Shown here piece by piece: positions 8,607-17,385 of a stretch of 64,000 bases of DNA. Made by a program: the position numbers and the translations under genes. The DNA comes from an uncultured Bacteroides sp. Lineage in GTDB: Bacteria > Bacteroidota > Bacteroidia > Bacteroidales > Bacteroidaceae. The stretch spans positions 558,001-622,000 of the forward strand of contig NZ_OY782495.1 in the NCBI RefSeq assembly GCF_963677715.1. The letters are read 5' to 3'. The notes under the pieces were generated by a model. It searched no databases, was not told the origin of the DNA, and saw only the letters and a program-made list of their open reading frames with translations. Numbering within the stretch: the stretch's first letter is position 1; every line of letters starts with the position of its first letter.

Positions 8607-9836
8607 CTACCCCGGATTATTAATACTATTATAAACATCAATCAGCGGAACATTATTTTCCCTAGCAAGCCTGCACGCATCATCATATTCGATGGTAATC
8701 CGCGATGTCTCGCCCTGTTCTATCTTCTTTCCTTTCACTTCCCCGAAAGGTGTTGTAAGCATAATCGGTTTACGTGGGAGGCACCTCCTGCCAACCGGAT
8801 ACTTACGTATACCTATAGTCGATGTTTCACTGAAAAGAATATTTTCCATCTGCGTTACCGATCCTAAGTCACATATAACATTAATCATCGTTGCCGGGCG
8901 GCATTTCTTCATGTAAATAGGAATGAAGAACACATCCCACGCACCGGCGCCGAAAAGCTTTTCCATCACATAACCGAGAATCTCGGGAGTGCTGTCATCT
9001 ACATTGGTTTCAATGACCATTATCGAGTCACTTTCCTCTTTCTCCACCGTTTCTCCCAGTGTAAGGCGCAAGATATTGGGTATGTCAAAATCCTTTTTTC
9101 CTGCCCCGTAACCTATTTTTGTAATTTTCATTAACGGCATGGGGCCAAATCTTTCGGCTAGTTCGGCCACAATAGCCGCACCTGTGGGAGTCATCATTTC
9201 ACCTTCTATATCGAGTTGTTTTATTACAGCCCCTCTTTCGGAGAGAACCTCGGTAACCGCCGGAACAGGAACAGGAATAGTACCATGCTGACATTTAACA
9301 AATCCATACCCATCATGTAATACAGAAGCATAGATCTTATCCGGAGAAAGTATATCAATACAGATTGCCACACCGACAATATCAATGATCGAATCAACAG
9401 CGCCTACTTCATGGAAATGAACCTTTTCCGGCGTAGTCCCGTGTACTTTCGCTTCGGCAACAGCCAAGCGCATGAAAATAGATTTGGCTAGTTTTTTTGC
9501 ACCTGGCGAAATCCCGCTTTTGTCTATAATCGCAGCAATATCCTCCATATTACGATGAACATGGGGATGTTTCTCGGTTTCATGTTCATGTTCATGAGAG
9601 TGCAAATGCCCATGCACATGTTCATCTTCGACCGCTTCGGTTCGTAACACTACATCTACATGCTTTGCACCGATTCCGTGTTTTGGCAGGTCAGACAGCT
9701 TTATTTCCCAGCCGTCTACATTTAGTTTTCTCAATTCCGAAACGAGTAAATCATTATCAACTCCAAGATCAAGCAGAGCCGCAAGGGTCATATCACCGCT
9801 AATACCCGAAAAACAATCGAAATACAATATTTTCAT
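8607..9836 (-). CDS. larC: nickel insertion protein LarC (nickel-pincer cofactor synthesis)
   Basis: LarC inserts nickel into the dithiocarboxylated pyridinium mononucleotide to complete the nickel-pincer nucleotide (NPN). The 409-residue chain begins MKILYFDCFSGISGDM and has HFHEVGAVDSIIDIVG. It carries a histidine-rich stretch around residues 75-97 (HVHGHLHSHEHEHE) likely to hold nickel, and an intact C-terminal LarC2 part (ETNVDDSTPE). Some lactobacilli split this gene and join it by frameshifting; here it is one continuous frame. It is the last gene of the leftward operon, 7 bases after larB. Confidence 0.93.
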   Translation of the reverse strand: MKILYFDCFSGISGDMTLAALLDLGVDNDLLVSELRKLNVDGWEIKLSDLPKHGIGAKHVDVVLRTEAVEDEHVHGHLHSHEHEHETEKHPHVHRNMEDIAAIIDKSGISPGAKKLAKSIFMRLAVAEAKVHGTTPEKVHFHEVGAVDSIIDIVGVAICIDILSPDKIYASVLHDGYGFVKCQHGTIPVPVPAVTEVLSERGAVIKQLDIEGEMMTPTGAAIVAELAERFGPMPLMKITKIGYGAGKKDFDIPNILRLTLGETVEKEESDSIMVIETNVDDSTPEILGYVMEKLFGAGAWDVFFIPIYMKKCRPATMINVICDLGSVTQMENILFSETSTIGIRKYPVGRRCLPRKPIMLTTPFGEVKGKKIEQGETSRITIEYDDACRLARENNVPLIDVYNSINNPG

Positions 9837-9843
9837 CTGTCGG

Positions 9844-10599
9844 TTATTTAGAAAGGTTTAACTTATTCATACTATTGGCGATATAGGCGGCTCCGAATCC
9901 GTTATCAATATTGACCACGGAAACGCCGTTTGCACAGGAATTGAGCATTGATAGCAATGCGGAAACACCTCCGAAACTAGCTCCGTAACCAACACTTGTA
10001 GGAACCGCAACAACCGGCTTATCGGTCAATCCACCGACAACGCTCGCTAGCGCCCCCTCCATTCCCGCAATAACAATAATGACATTAGCTGACCGGATAA
10101 TATCAAGTTTGGACAGCAAACGGTGAATGCCTGCCACCCCCACATCGAACATCCTTTCCACTTCGTTACCGAGAAATTCAGCCGTAACCAATGCTTCGTC
10201 AGCAACCGGGATATCGGATGTTCCCCCCGTGATAACAAGAATTTTCCCCCCACCGGTAATTGCTACAGGATTTCGTTTTATCACAACGGTACGGGCTAAT
10301 GAGTTCCACTCCGCATCAGGGCACATTCGAAGGATAGCCTCTGCGATAGTGTCGTTAGCCCTGGTAGCAAGAACATTAGAATGTCCTATCTCCAGCATGT
10401 TTTTTACGATTCCTTCAACCTGTTCCACTGTCTTACCGGCACAGTATATAACTTCCGGACAACCATTACGTAGCTGACGATGATGGTCTATCACAGCATA
10501 ACCAAGATCGTCGAACGGGAAACTTTTCAACTGTTCCGCAGCATCTTCAACAGCCAGGTTGCCATCTTTCACCTTTTCCAACAGATTCATTATATCCAT
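9844..10599 (-). CDS. larB: LarB, nicotinic-acid adenine dinucleotide carboxylase/hydrolase
   Basis: LarB carboxylates the pyridine ring of NaAD and splits the phosphoanhydride, giving pyridinium-3,5-biscarboxylic acid mononucleotide, the first NPN precursor. The 251-residue protein has the family layout: a short N-terminal part and a PurE-like C-terminal domain with ITGGTSDIPVADEA, GVAGIHRLL, IVIAGMEGALASVVGGL and VAVPTSVGYGASFGG. Cytosolic. It lies 24 bases after larE and 7 before larC, so it is surely co-transcribed. Confidence 0.95.
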   Translation of the reverse strand: MDIMNLLEKVKDGNLAVEDAAEQLKSFPFDDLGYAVIDHHRQLRNGCPEVIYCAGKTVEQVEGIVKNMLEIGHSNVLATRANDTIAEAILRMCPDAEWNSLARTVVIKRNPVAITGGGKILVITGGTSDIPVADEALVTAEFLGNEVERMFDVGVAGIHRLLSKLDIIRSANVIIVIAGMEGALASVVGGLTDKPVVAVPTSVGYGASFGGVSALLSMLNSCANGVSVVNIDNGFGAAYIANSMNKLNLSK

Positions 10600-10623
10600 A
10601 TTTATTCTTTAGCTTTTATTCGG

Positions 10624-11403
10624 TTAATTCATGCTTCCGCTACGGAACCCCTCCAAGTCAAGGGTAACATACTTAAATCCGAGACATTTCAGCTCTTTTA
10701 TGATATCTTTCATCTCTAGTATAGTTCCGAAATAGTGCTCCGGTGCTTCGATACGTGCTATATTATCGTGCCACCGCACCCTGCAGCCTTCCATTCCACG
10801 TCTACGCAACACTTCCTCTGCGGCTTCGATAACGGCAAGCCGTTCCTGAGTAATTTCAAATCCATAAGGAAAACGTGAAGCAAGACAAGCGTTTGATGGC
10901 TTATCCCATGTCGATACTCCCAGTTCCTTGCTATAACGCCGTATATCCTGTTTCGTTAATCCGCATTCCGCAAGCGGGCTAACTACCCCAAGTTCTCTTG
11001 CCGCTTTTATTCCCGGACGATGGTCGTTTACTGTATCGTCCGCATTTTGTCCGTCGGCTATCGGTTCGATCCCTTTTTTCTTTGCCACTTCCATAATCTG
11101 CGAAAAGTCATTTTTTTTACAGAAATAACATCGCATTGTGCTGTTCTGTGTAAACTCGCTTATGTGAAAAGGATCGTCCACCACAACCTCGTAACTTACT
11201 CCCATCTTTACTAATATCTCAACAGCTTTCGTCTTATCCCTTCGTGCCAACACCGGAGAATCCACAAGCACAGCCATCGCATTATCACCAAGCACCTGAT
11301 AAGCTACATGTAATAGAAACGAAGAATCTACACCTCCCGAATAGGCCACACATAACTTGCCATAGGAAGCTATTTTATTCTTTAACAATTCCAATTTTTC
11401 CAT
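10624..11403 (-). CDS. larE: LarE sulfur transferase (nickel-pincer cofactor synthesis)
   Basis: PP-loop ATP-pyrophosphatase that adenylates the LarB product and transfers sulfur to it. The start at 11403 (MEKLELL) gives 259 residues; an in-frame ATG 12 codons upstream is less likely. SGGVDS at 22-27 binds ATP. Three cysteines stand at 92 and 95 (MRCYFCK) and 173 (NACLASR). Classic LarE uses the last one as a sacrificial sulfur donor. The added CxxC pattern is that of LarE proteins known to hold a [4Fe-4S] cluster carrying an extra sulfide, so this one is probably not sacrificial. Second gene of the operon. Confidence 0.93.
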   Translation of the reverse strand: MEKLELLKNKIASYGKLCVAYSGGVDSSFLLHVAYQVLGDNAMAVLVDSPVLARRDKTKAVEILVKMGVSYEVVVDDPFHISEFTQNSTMRCYFCKKNDFSQIMEVAKKKGIEPIADGQNADDTVNDHRPGIKAARELGVVSPLAECGLTKQDIRRYSKELGVSTWDKPSNACLASRFPYGFEITQERLAVIEAAEEVLRRRGMEGCRVRWHDNIARIEAPEHYFGTILEMKDIIKELKCLGFKYVTLDLEGFRSGSMN

Positions 11404-11504
11404 TTTTACTTTCTTAATTATTACCCCGGATTCTATCATTTAAATATTTTATTCTGCACATTTCACATAGTAAACTGTAGCCAAACATTAAACCTTATCT
11501 ATCT

Positions 11505-12191
11505 TCATGCTAAAAGATTGTTATAAATCACATAACAACCGTACGCCAAACATAACACTGACGATGTCAAAACGAGAATGGTCCGCAGTATCTTTGAATT
11601 AACAAGTTTCTTCGAGAACGGGATACTGAATACCCCTGCGATCAAAGTCATGCCTATGATCGATCCAATACCGAATATGACGAGGTAAAGCAGGCTGCTT
11701 GCCATCGATTCTATCTGTGTCATTACCAACACAACCAAAGCACCGCTACCGGCCAGTCCGTGTACAAAACCGATACCGTAAGATGTTTTATGCAGGTTTG
11801 GGCCCTTTGAATGAACATGTACATGGAGGTGATCATTCACCCCGGCATGTTCATAGCTGTGTTTATGAAAGTAAAATAATTCTTCATCCCTAAAAAAGAG
11901 ATATAACCTATAAGAAGCCACAATGATCAGCATGAGGCCTACTGCGGCTTCGAAATAAGAAAAAGAACGGTCTGGAATATTAACTTTGAACAGAATCATA
12001 ACGATGCCGACCAAAAAAATAGTCGAGGTATGTCCCAGTCCCCAAAATATACCGTCCTTAACGGCCGGCCAGATTTTATTTCGCTGAGAGACTATGTTAG
12101 TAACAGCCAAAACATGATCGGCCTCGACAGCATGGAAAAGACCTTCATACAAAGCATACGCCAGAAGGACTAATAAAGGTAATTGCCCCAT
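11505..12191 (-). CDS. nickel/cobalt permease (UreH/NicO-like)
   Basis: Inner-membrane transporter of 228 residues with about six hydrophobic helices. The first helix carries FHAVEADHVLAV, whose HAVEADH (His20-His26) is the HX4DH metal signature of nickel/cobalt permeases. GLGHTSTIF gives the second family motif. A cytoplasmic or periplasmic loop is histidine-rich (FHKHSYEHAGVNDHLHVHVH). As first gene of the operon leading into larE-larB-larC it is most simply the nickel importer for NPN synthesis. 101 bases separate it from larE. Confidence 0.85.
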   Translation of the reverse strand: MGQLPLLVLLAYALYEGLFHAVEADHVLAVTNIVSQRNKIWPAVKDGIFWGLGHTSTIFLVGIVMILFKVNIPDRSFSYFEAAVGLMLIIVASYRLYLFFRDEELFYFHKHSYEHAGVNDHLHVHVHSKGPNLHKTSYGIGFVHGLAGSGALVVLVMTQIESMASSLLYLVIFGIGSIIGMTLIAGVFSIPFSKKLVNSKILRTILVLTSSVLCLAYGCYVIYNNLLA

Positions 12192-12296
12192 AATTATTTA
12201 GTCGTTTTATATAGTTCATTTAATGGATGATCGACCGCTAAATTGCGCATTATATTTATTCATTAGCAGGTACAACCTCTTAAAGCGAAAAAAAAG

Positions 12297-12341
12297 ACGG
12301 TTATCACGAAAAATAAATAGGTTATAAATGTATTAGTTTTG
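12297..12341 (+). promoter_or_regulatory. promoter of the LytS/LytTR operon with paired direct repeats
   Basis: TAGTTTTG at 12334-12341 fits the Bacteroidota -7 box. Upstream lie two similar 9-mers in the same orientation, ACGGTTATC at 12297 and TAGGTTATA at 12318. They start 21 bases apart, two helical turns, as LytTR-type regulators usually bind. Autoregulation is inference. Confidence 0.4.
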
Positions 12342-12388
12342 CATCTTTAGGCTGATTAATCCTTATTTTTGTGAAAAATAGAACAGGA

Positions 12389-13426
12389 ATGAGATCATCG
12401 AACGAATTTCCCTCATTAAGCAAGCTATCATCAAGCAGGATGATACTTATAATAAGTTTATCTCTGTCTGTAATCATGGTTTATCCGAATACAGTAGATT
12501 TTACTTGGCATTTCCCCGAATCAGCCACAAATTCCGAACAGATATCTTATGGATTATTTTTCTTTTTCAGGTACCTGTTTTTCTATCTTTTGATTTGGAT
12601 TCTTTTAACCGTTAGCATACAAAAGCAAAAAACACTGGCCTTTTTCAAAAGACTTATCAACTCTTTCTGGATAACTTTCATCGCTTATACGATTTATGTC
12701 ATATTCTCACTGGCCATAAGCAAACATGTGGATTGTTTTACCGGAATACTGTTATTTCAGTTTGTGATAACCTGTCTCTTTTGCACATTCATTGGTTATT
12801 TCTTCACCCTGTATGCGGAAAGCAACAATAAAGAAAAACAAATTGAAAAACTAAAAGCCGAAAATCTGCAAAGCCTTTGCAATGCACTTGTCAACCAAAT
12901 CAATCCCCATTTCTTCTTCAATTCACTCAACAGCGTTTCGGCCCTTGTCCGTGAAGATGAAAAAGAGAAGACGCTGGAATATATCAATAAACTGTCAGGA
13001 GTATTCCGTTATATCCTGCAAAGAGATAAAATAGGACTCACTTTTTTGAATGAAGAACTGAACTTTCTGGAGGCTTTCCGCTATACGTTGGAAGTAAGAT
13101 ATGAAAACAAGCTGAAATTTCATATCCATATAGATGATGAGAAACGTAACTTGAAATTGCCGGTATTATCATTGCTTCCCGTGGTAGAGAACGTCGTGAA
13201 ACATAACATCATTGATAGCTATAATCCGATGGAAATCACATTGTCCACCAATGCCAATGATGAATTAGTCATAGTTAATCCTATCCACGAAAAGCTAGAT
13301 GCCGGAGAAAGTAGCGGAATCGGACTGGAAAACCTTTCCAAACGTTTCGAACTACTAACAGGGAAAAATATTAGAATAGAAAAAAACAATGGCTGTTTTA
13401 TGGTTTATTTACCTCTTTTTAACTGA
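12389..13426 (+). CDS. LytS-family sensor histidine kinase
   Basis: Membrane kinase with four hydrophobic segments in the first about 140 residues and a coiled linker. Its His_kinase domain carries the phospho-acceptor in QINPHFFFNSLNS, followed by HATPase motifs (VENVVKHN, GIGLENLSKRFELL). It has 345 residues from the ATG at 12389; a GTG at 12371 in frame would add six. No extracytoplasmic sensing domain is obvious, so the signal may be sensed in the membrane. Its stop is 4 bases before the response regulator. Confidence 0.9.
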   Translation: MRSSNEFPSLSKLSSSRMILIISLSLSVIMVYPNTVDFTWHFPESATNSEQISYGLFFFFRYLFFYLLIWILLTVSIQKQKTLAFFKRLINSFWITFIAYTIYVIFSLAISKHVDCFTGILLFQFVITCLFCTFIGYFFTLYAESNNKEKQIEKLKAENLQSLCNALVNQINPHFFFNSLNSVSALVREDEKEKTLEYINKLSGVFRYILQRDKIGLTFLNEELNFLEAFRYTLEVRYENKLKFHIHIDDEKRNLKLPVLSLLPVVENVVKHNIIDSYNPMEITLSTNANDELVIVNPIHEKLDAGESSGIGLENLSKRFELLTGKNIRIEKNNGCFMVYLPLFN

Positions 13427-13430
13427 CAGT

Positions 13431-14183
13431 ATGAAAGCATTGATTGTAGAAGATGAAACAGTAGCCTATACCAATCTCAAAAGAATATTATACGACCTTA
13501 ATTTAGGCATTGAGGTTGTAGGTAATACAGAAAGTGTTGTACGGACGGCCAAATGGTTACAAGAATCCCAACACCTTATTGACATAATCTTTATGGATAT
13601 TCATCTCTCAGATGGTTCAGCCTTTAAAATATTCGAAATAGTCGATGTAAAAACACCTATCATTTTCACAACGGCCTTTGACCAGTATGCAATTGAAGCG
13701 TTCAAAGTAAATAGTATAGACTACCTGCTGAAACCAATTGAAGCCGGAGAGGTGAAGCATGCGATAGAAAAATTCAGGGAACGAACTAAACGGGATATTC
13801 ATGAGTATCTAAATATCCTGCCACGTCTGGCGCATCAGGATAAATATCCGGAAAAAATCCTCATTCCGTTTAATGATAAAATATTTCCGGTAGCAGTTAG
13901 TAATATTTCCTGTTTTTACACCACAGAAGTGAAAACGATAGTCATCCTTAAAGACGGTACTTCCTTTCCTTATAAAAAAACACTGGAATACATAAATCAT
14001 TCATTGAACCCCGACCTGTTTTTTCGGGCTAACAAGCAATATATCATCTCCAAAGACAGTGTGAAAAACATAACAATCTGGTTCGATAACCGATTATTGG
14101 TCACCCTTCATACCGAACTTCCGGAAAATCTGTATATCAGCAAGAATAAAGCAGCCGAATTCAAACAATGGTTGGCTGGATAA
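13431..14183 (+). CDS. LytTR-family response regulator
   Basis: Partner of the preceding kinase. From the ATG at 13431 the 250-residue protein starts MKALIVEDE, a classical receiver start, with phospho-Asp in IFMDIHLSDG, the Thr in IIFTTAFDQYA and the Lys in YLLKPIEAGE. A C-terminal LytTR DNA-binding domain follows (KTIVILKDGTSF, FFRANKQYIIS). The longer frame starting inside the kinase gene would add 14 hydrophobic residues and is rejected. It probably controls the redox genes downstream, the divergent lar operon, or both. Confidence 0.92.
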   Translation: MKALIVEDETVAYTNLKRILYDLNLGIEVVGNTESVVRTAKWLQESQHLIDIIFMDIHLSDGSAFKIFEIVDVKTPIIFTTAFDQYAIEAFKVNSIDYLLKPIEAGEVKHAIEKFRERTKRDIHEYLNILPRLAHQDKYPEKILIPFNDKIFPVAVSNISCFYTTEVKTIVILKDGTSFPYKKTLEYINHSLNPDLFFRANKQYIISKDSVKNITIWFDNRLLVTLHTELPENLYISKNKAAEFKQWLAG

Positions 14184-14413
14184 TAATACATCATGGTCTT
14201 ATTTTTTCGTGATGGCAGTTCTTTTATTCGTTTTAACTAAAAAAACAAATAATCAAAGTATTCTATTCTTAAATTTGATCATCTTAATCGGATAATACCA
14301 TCTCCTGTAAAGGTTGATATTTATAAAGATCGAATGACACGGCATTAAATGGTTACGTAAAATTGAAAAAGGCCTTTAGTAAGCTTCATTAATACATTTC
14401 AGAAAATAAAATT

Positions 14414-15916
14414 ATGCTAAGAAAAATCAGAAGAACAGCTGCTATTTTTTGTTTTGTCTTCACAACTCTGTTGTTCCTGGATTTTACAGGAACACTTCAT
14501 GGATGGTTTGGGTGGTTGGCTAAAATACAGTTTGTACCTGCATTGCTGGCATTGAATGTAGGTGTTGTATTAACATTCGTTCTGCTAACTCTGCTTTTCG
14601 GCCGTATTTATTGTTCGATAATCTGTCCGCTAGGCGTATTTCAGGATATCATATCATGGATAGCCGGAAAGCGGAAGAAAAATCGTTTCAGGTATTCACC
14701 GGCAGTCGGCTGGTTAAGATACGGAGTATTAGTCATATTTATTATCGCTTTTATAGCAGGCGTCAGCTCGGTGGTTGTTATGTTAGAGCCGTATAGTGCA
14801 TACGGTCGCATTGTTTCCAATTTATTTGCCCCCTTATATCAATGGGGAAATAATGTTCTTGCTTATTTTTCGGAACGGATAAATAGTTATGCGTTTTATT
14901 CTGTTGATGTCTGGCTAAAAAGCATCGTAACTTTCGCGGTTGTTGTCGTAACTTTTGCCGCTTTAATTATCCTCTCATGGCGTAACGGACGAACCTATTG
15001 TAACACTATTTGTCCCGTAGGTACATTATTGGGCTTTATTTCTAAGTTCTCACTTTTCAAACTGACTTTCATTGAAGAAAAATGTGGCGGATGCGGATTA
15101 TGCGCCCGCAATTGCAAAGCTTCCTGTATAGATGTAAAGGCGAAGCGCATCGACCAGAGCCGGTGTGTAACGTGCTTCGACTGTATCGAAAAATGTAAAT
15201 TTGGAGCCATGAGGTATGCTCCACGCAGAATAGGAAATAAAAAGGAGACAGTAGAGAACTCTTCCGCTGTTACGCCAGAACAAGTCGGCATATCACGCCG
15301 TAATGTGCTTTCTTTAATAACAGCATTTATTGTCACCAATACGATAAAAGCACAGCAAATAAAGGTGGATGGCGGACTGGCAACCATTGAGGATAAAAAA
15401 ATACCAAGTAGAAAAACTCCGATTGTACCGCCTGGCGCAGTAAGCGCCAAAAACCTGAAGGATCACTGCACGGCTTGCCAGCTTTGTGTGTCGGCTTGTC
15501 CGAACGGTGTCTTACGTCCGTCTAGCAAATTAGCAACATTCATGCAGCCCGAGATGTCATACGAGAGAGGATACTGCCGTCCCGAGTGTACGGAATGTTC
15601 GCAGGTCTGTCCTGCAGGTGCCATTAAACCCATTACAACGGCAGATAAATCGGCCATTTCCATCGGTAAGGCTGTTTGGATTAAAGATAATTGTGTGGTA
15701 AACAGGGACAATATCCAATGTCATAACTGTGAACGCCATTGTCCTACAGGAGCTATTTCCTTAGTAGATAAGGACCTTAGTTCCAGTAACTCTCTGAAAA
15801 TACCTGTTGTAAATAAAGAGTTATGTATCGGATGTGGTGCCTGTGAGAATCTTTGTCCGGCTCGTCCGTTCAGCGCAATATATGTAGAAGGAAATGTAAG
15901 GCATCATTCGATTTAG
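14414..15916 (+). CDS. fused NapH/NapG-like polyferredoxin membrane protein
   Basis: Electron-transfer protein of 500 residues. The N-terminal half is NapH-like: membrane helices, cysteine motifs CSIICPLG and CNTICPVG near helix ends, and two 4Fe-4S motifs (CGGCGLCARNC, CVTCFDCIEKC). Midway a second export-like segment begins with SRRNVLSLI. It is followed by a NapG/MauM-like part with four further cysteine motifs (CTACQLCVSAC, CRPECTECSQVC, CHNCERHC, CIGCGACENLC). The two parts are normally separate proteins. It probably passes quinol-derived electrons across the membrane to the exported reductase 12 bases downstream. The partner assignment is inference. Confidence 0.85.
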   Translation: MLRKIRRTAAIFCFVFTTLLFLDFTGTLHGWFGWLAKIQFVPALLALNVGVVLTFVLLTLLFGRIYCSIICPLGVFQDIISWIAGKRKKNRFRYSPAVGWLRYGVLVIFIIAFIAGVSSVVVMLEPYSAYGRIVSNLFAPLYQWGNNVLAYFSERINSYAFYSVDVWLKSIVTFAVVVVTFAALIILSWRNGRTYCNTICPVGTLLGFISKFSLFKLTFIEEKCGGCGLCARNCKASCIDVKAKRIDQSRCVTCFDCIEKCKFGAMRYAPRRIGNKKETVENSSAVTPEQVGISRRNVLSLITAFIVTNTIKAQQIKVDGGLATIEDKKIPSRKTPIVPPGAVSAKNLKDHCTACQLCVSACPNGVLRPSSKLATFMQPEMSYERGYCRPECTECSQVCPAGAIKPITTADKSAISIGKAVWIKDNCVVNRDNIQCHNCERHCPTGAISLVDKDLSSSNSLKIPVVNKELCIGCGACENLCPARPFSAIYVEGNVRHHSI

Positions 15917-15928
15917 AAAATAGTTAAT

Positions 15929-17320
15929 ATGGAAAACAAGGATAAAAAAGAAATAAATCGCAGGAGTTTTCTTAAAATGGTAGGTGCTGGTTCGGCTGCC
16001 GCTACTGCTGCCTTATATGGATGTAAACCGAGTAATACGGTATCTGGAGAAGGAGGTTCTCTGGGCGAAGTCCCTAAGGATAAGATGACTTACCGTACTA
16101 ATCCGCATACGGGAGAAAAAGTGTCATTATTAGGATATGGTTGCATGCGTTGGCCTTTGCGGACAAACGCCAAAGGTGAAGAAGAAGTGGATCAGGATGC
16201 CGTTAACGAATTAATAGATTACGCCCTTGAACACGGAGTTAACTATTTCGATACTTCTCCTGTATATGTCAGAGGATGGTCGGAGACCGCTACAGGCATT
16301 GCTTTGAAGCGTCATCCCCGCGATAAATATTTTATTGCGACTAAATTGTCTAATATGAACGATGATCCGAATATACGTTCTTATCAAGGTTCTCTGGCAA
16401 TGTATCGGAAATCCTTTAGGGAACTTCAGACAGATTATATTGATTATTACCTGCTGCATACTGTCGGTAACGGAGGAATGGAAACTTTCAAGAACCGCTA
16501 TTTAGATAATAAAGTATTGGATTTTTTATTGAAAGAACGAGAAGCAGGCCGCATTCGTAATCTAGGATTTTCGTTTCATGGAGATATTGCGGTTTACGAT
16601 TATTTATTGGCAACTGATATAAAATGGGATTTTGTTCAGATACAATTAAACTATATCGACTGGCAACACGCAACCGGATATAATACGAATGCCGAATATC
16701 TATTAACTGAATTAGAAAAGCGTAATATACCGGCCGTAATTATGGAACCGCTTTTAGGAGGACGGCTTTCGAGAGTGCCTTCACAAGCGTTGGCTATAAT
16801 GAACGAAGTACACCCTGAAGATAGTGCGGCTCAATGGGCTTTCCGCTATGCGGGTACGCCGAAGAGTGTATTGACAGTACTAAGCGGTATGGTATATTTA
16901 GAGCATTTGCAAGAAAATATCCGAACATATTCACCTCTTAAGCCACTAAATAAACAAGAATATAATGCACTGGAGAGAGTGACTGAAATAATGTTGAATG
17001 CCGATTATGTGCAGTGCACCGAATGTCAATATTGCATGCCTTGTCCTTATGGGATTGATATACCGGGTGTTTTCGGACACTACAATCGCATAGTAAGCGC
17101 AGGATACATGCTGAAAACTTCAAAGGATGAAAATTATAAGAAAGCACGCAGGGCATTCCTTGTCGGATATGACCGTAGTGTGCCTAAGCTACGACAGGCC
17201 AATCATTGCATCGGTTGTGAAGAATGTATGGTACATTGCCCGCAACGCATTAAGATTCCGGAAGAAATGGCACGGATCGACAAATTCACGGAACAGCTAA
17301 AACAGAAGTTAAGCTTCTGA
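15929..17320 (+). CDS. Tat-exported aldo/keto reductase with C-terminal ferredoxin domain
   Basis: 463 residues. The N-terminus NRRSFLKMVGAG is a twin-arginine signal. LYGC at about residue 32 could be a lipobox, giving a membrane-anchored extracytoplasmic enzyme. The aldo/keto reductase barrel starts near residue 60 (GYGCMRWPL) with NYFDTSPVYVRG and DYIDYYLLHTVG. After about residue 370 come two 4Fe-4S motifs, CTECQYCMPCPYGIDIP and CIGCEECMVHCPQRIKIP. Cytosolic relatives use NADPH; an exported one would more likely take electrons from the polyferredoxin encoded just before it. Substrate unknown. Confidence 0.88.
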   Translation: MENKDKKEINRRSFLKMVGAGSAAATAALYGCKPSNTVSGEGGSLGEVPKDKMTYRTNPHTGEKVSLLGYGCMRWPLRTNAKGEEEVDQDAVNELIDYALEHGVNYFDTSPVYVRGWSETATGIALKRHPRDKYFIATKLSNMNDDPNIRSYQGSLAMYRKSFRELQTDYIDYYLLHTVGNGGMETFKNRYLDNKVLDFLLKEREAGRIRNLGFSFHGDIAVYDYLLATDIKWDFVQIQLNYIDWQHATGYNTNAEYLLTELEKRNIPAVIMEPLLGGRLSRVPSQALAIMNEVHPEDSAAQWAFRYAGTPKSVLTVLSGMVYLEHLQENIRTYSPLKPLNKQEYNALERVTEIMLNADYVQCTECQYCMPCPYGIDIPGVFGHYNRIVSAGYMLKTSKDENYKKARRAFLVGYDRSVPKLRQANHCIGCEECMVHCPQRIKIPEEMARIDKFTEQLKQKLSF

Positions 17321-17385
17321 TTTCTCGTAGTAAAACAGAAATATAAAAAAGATGAAAGAAATTTTTAATCAAAAAATAAGTTCTT

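Noticed and set aside
8417-8641. 74-codon minus-strand frame after larC
   Set aside because: The opposite strand reads as a fimbrillin fragment, which explains the open frame better.
8607-9836. Possible programmed frameshift in larC as in some lactobacilli
   Set aside because: The gene is one uninterrupted frame with both LarC parts, so no frameshift is needed.
12371-12388. GTG start for the LytS kinase
   Set aside because: It would add only six residues; the ATG at 12389 is preferred, though the sequence does not settle it.
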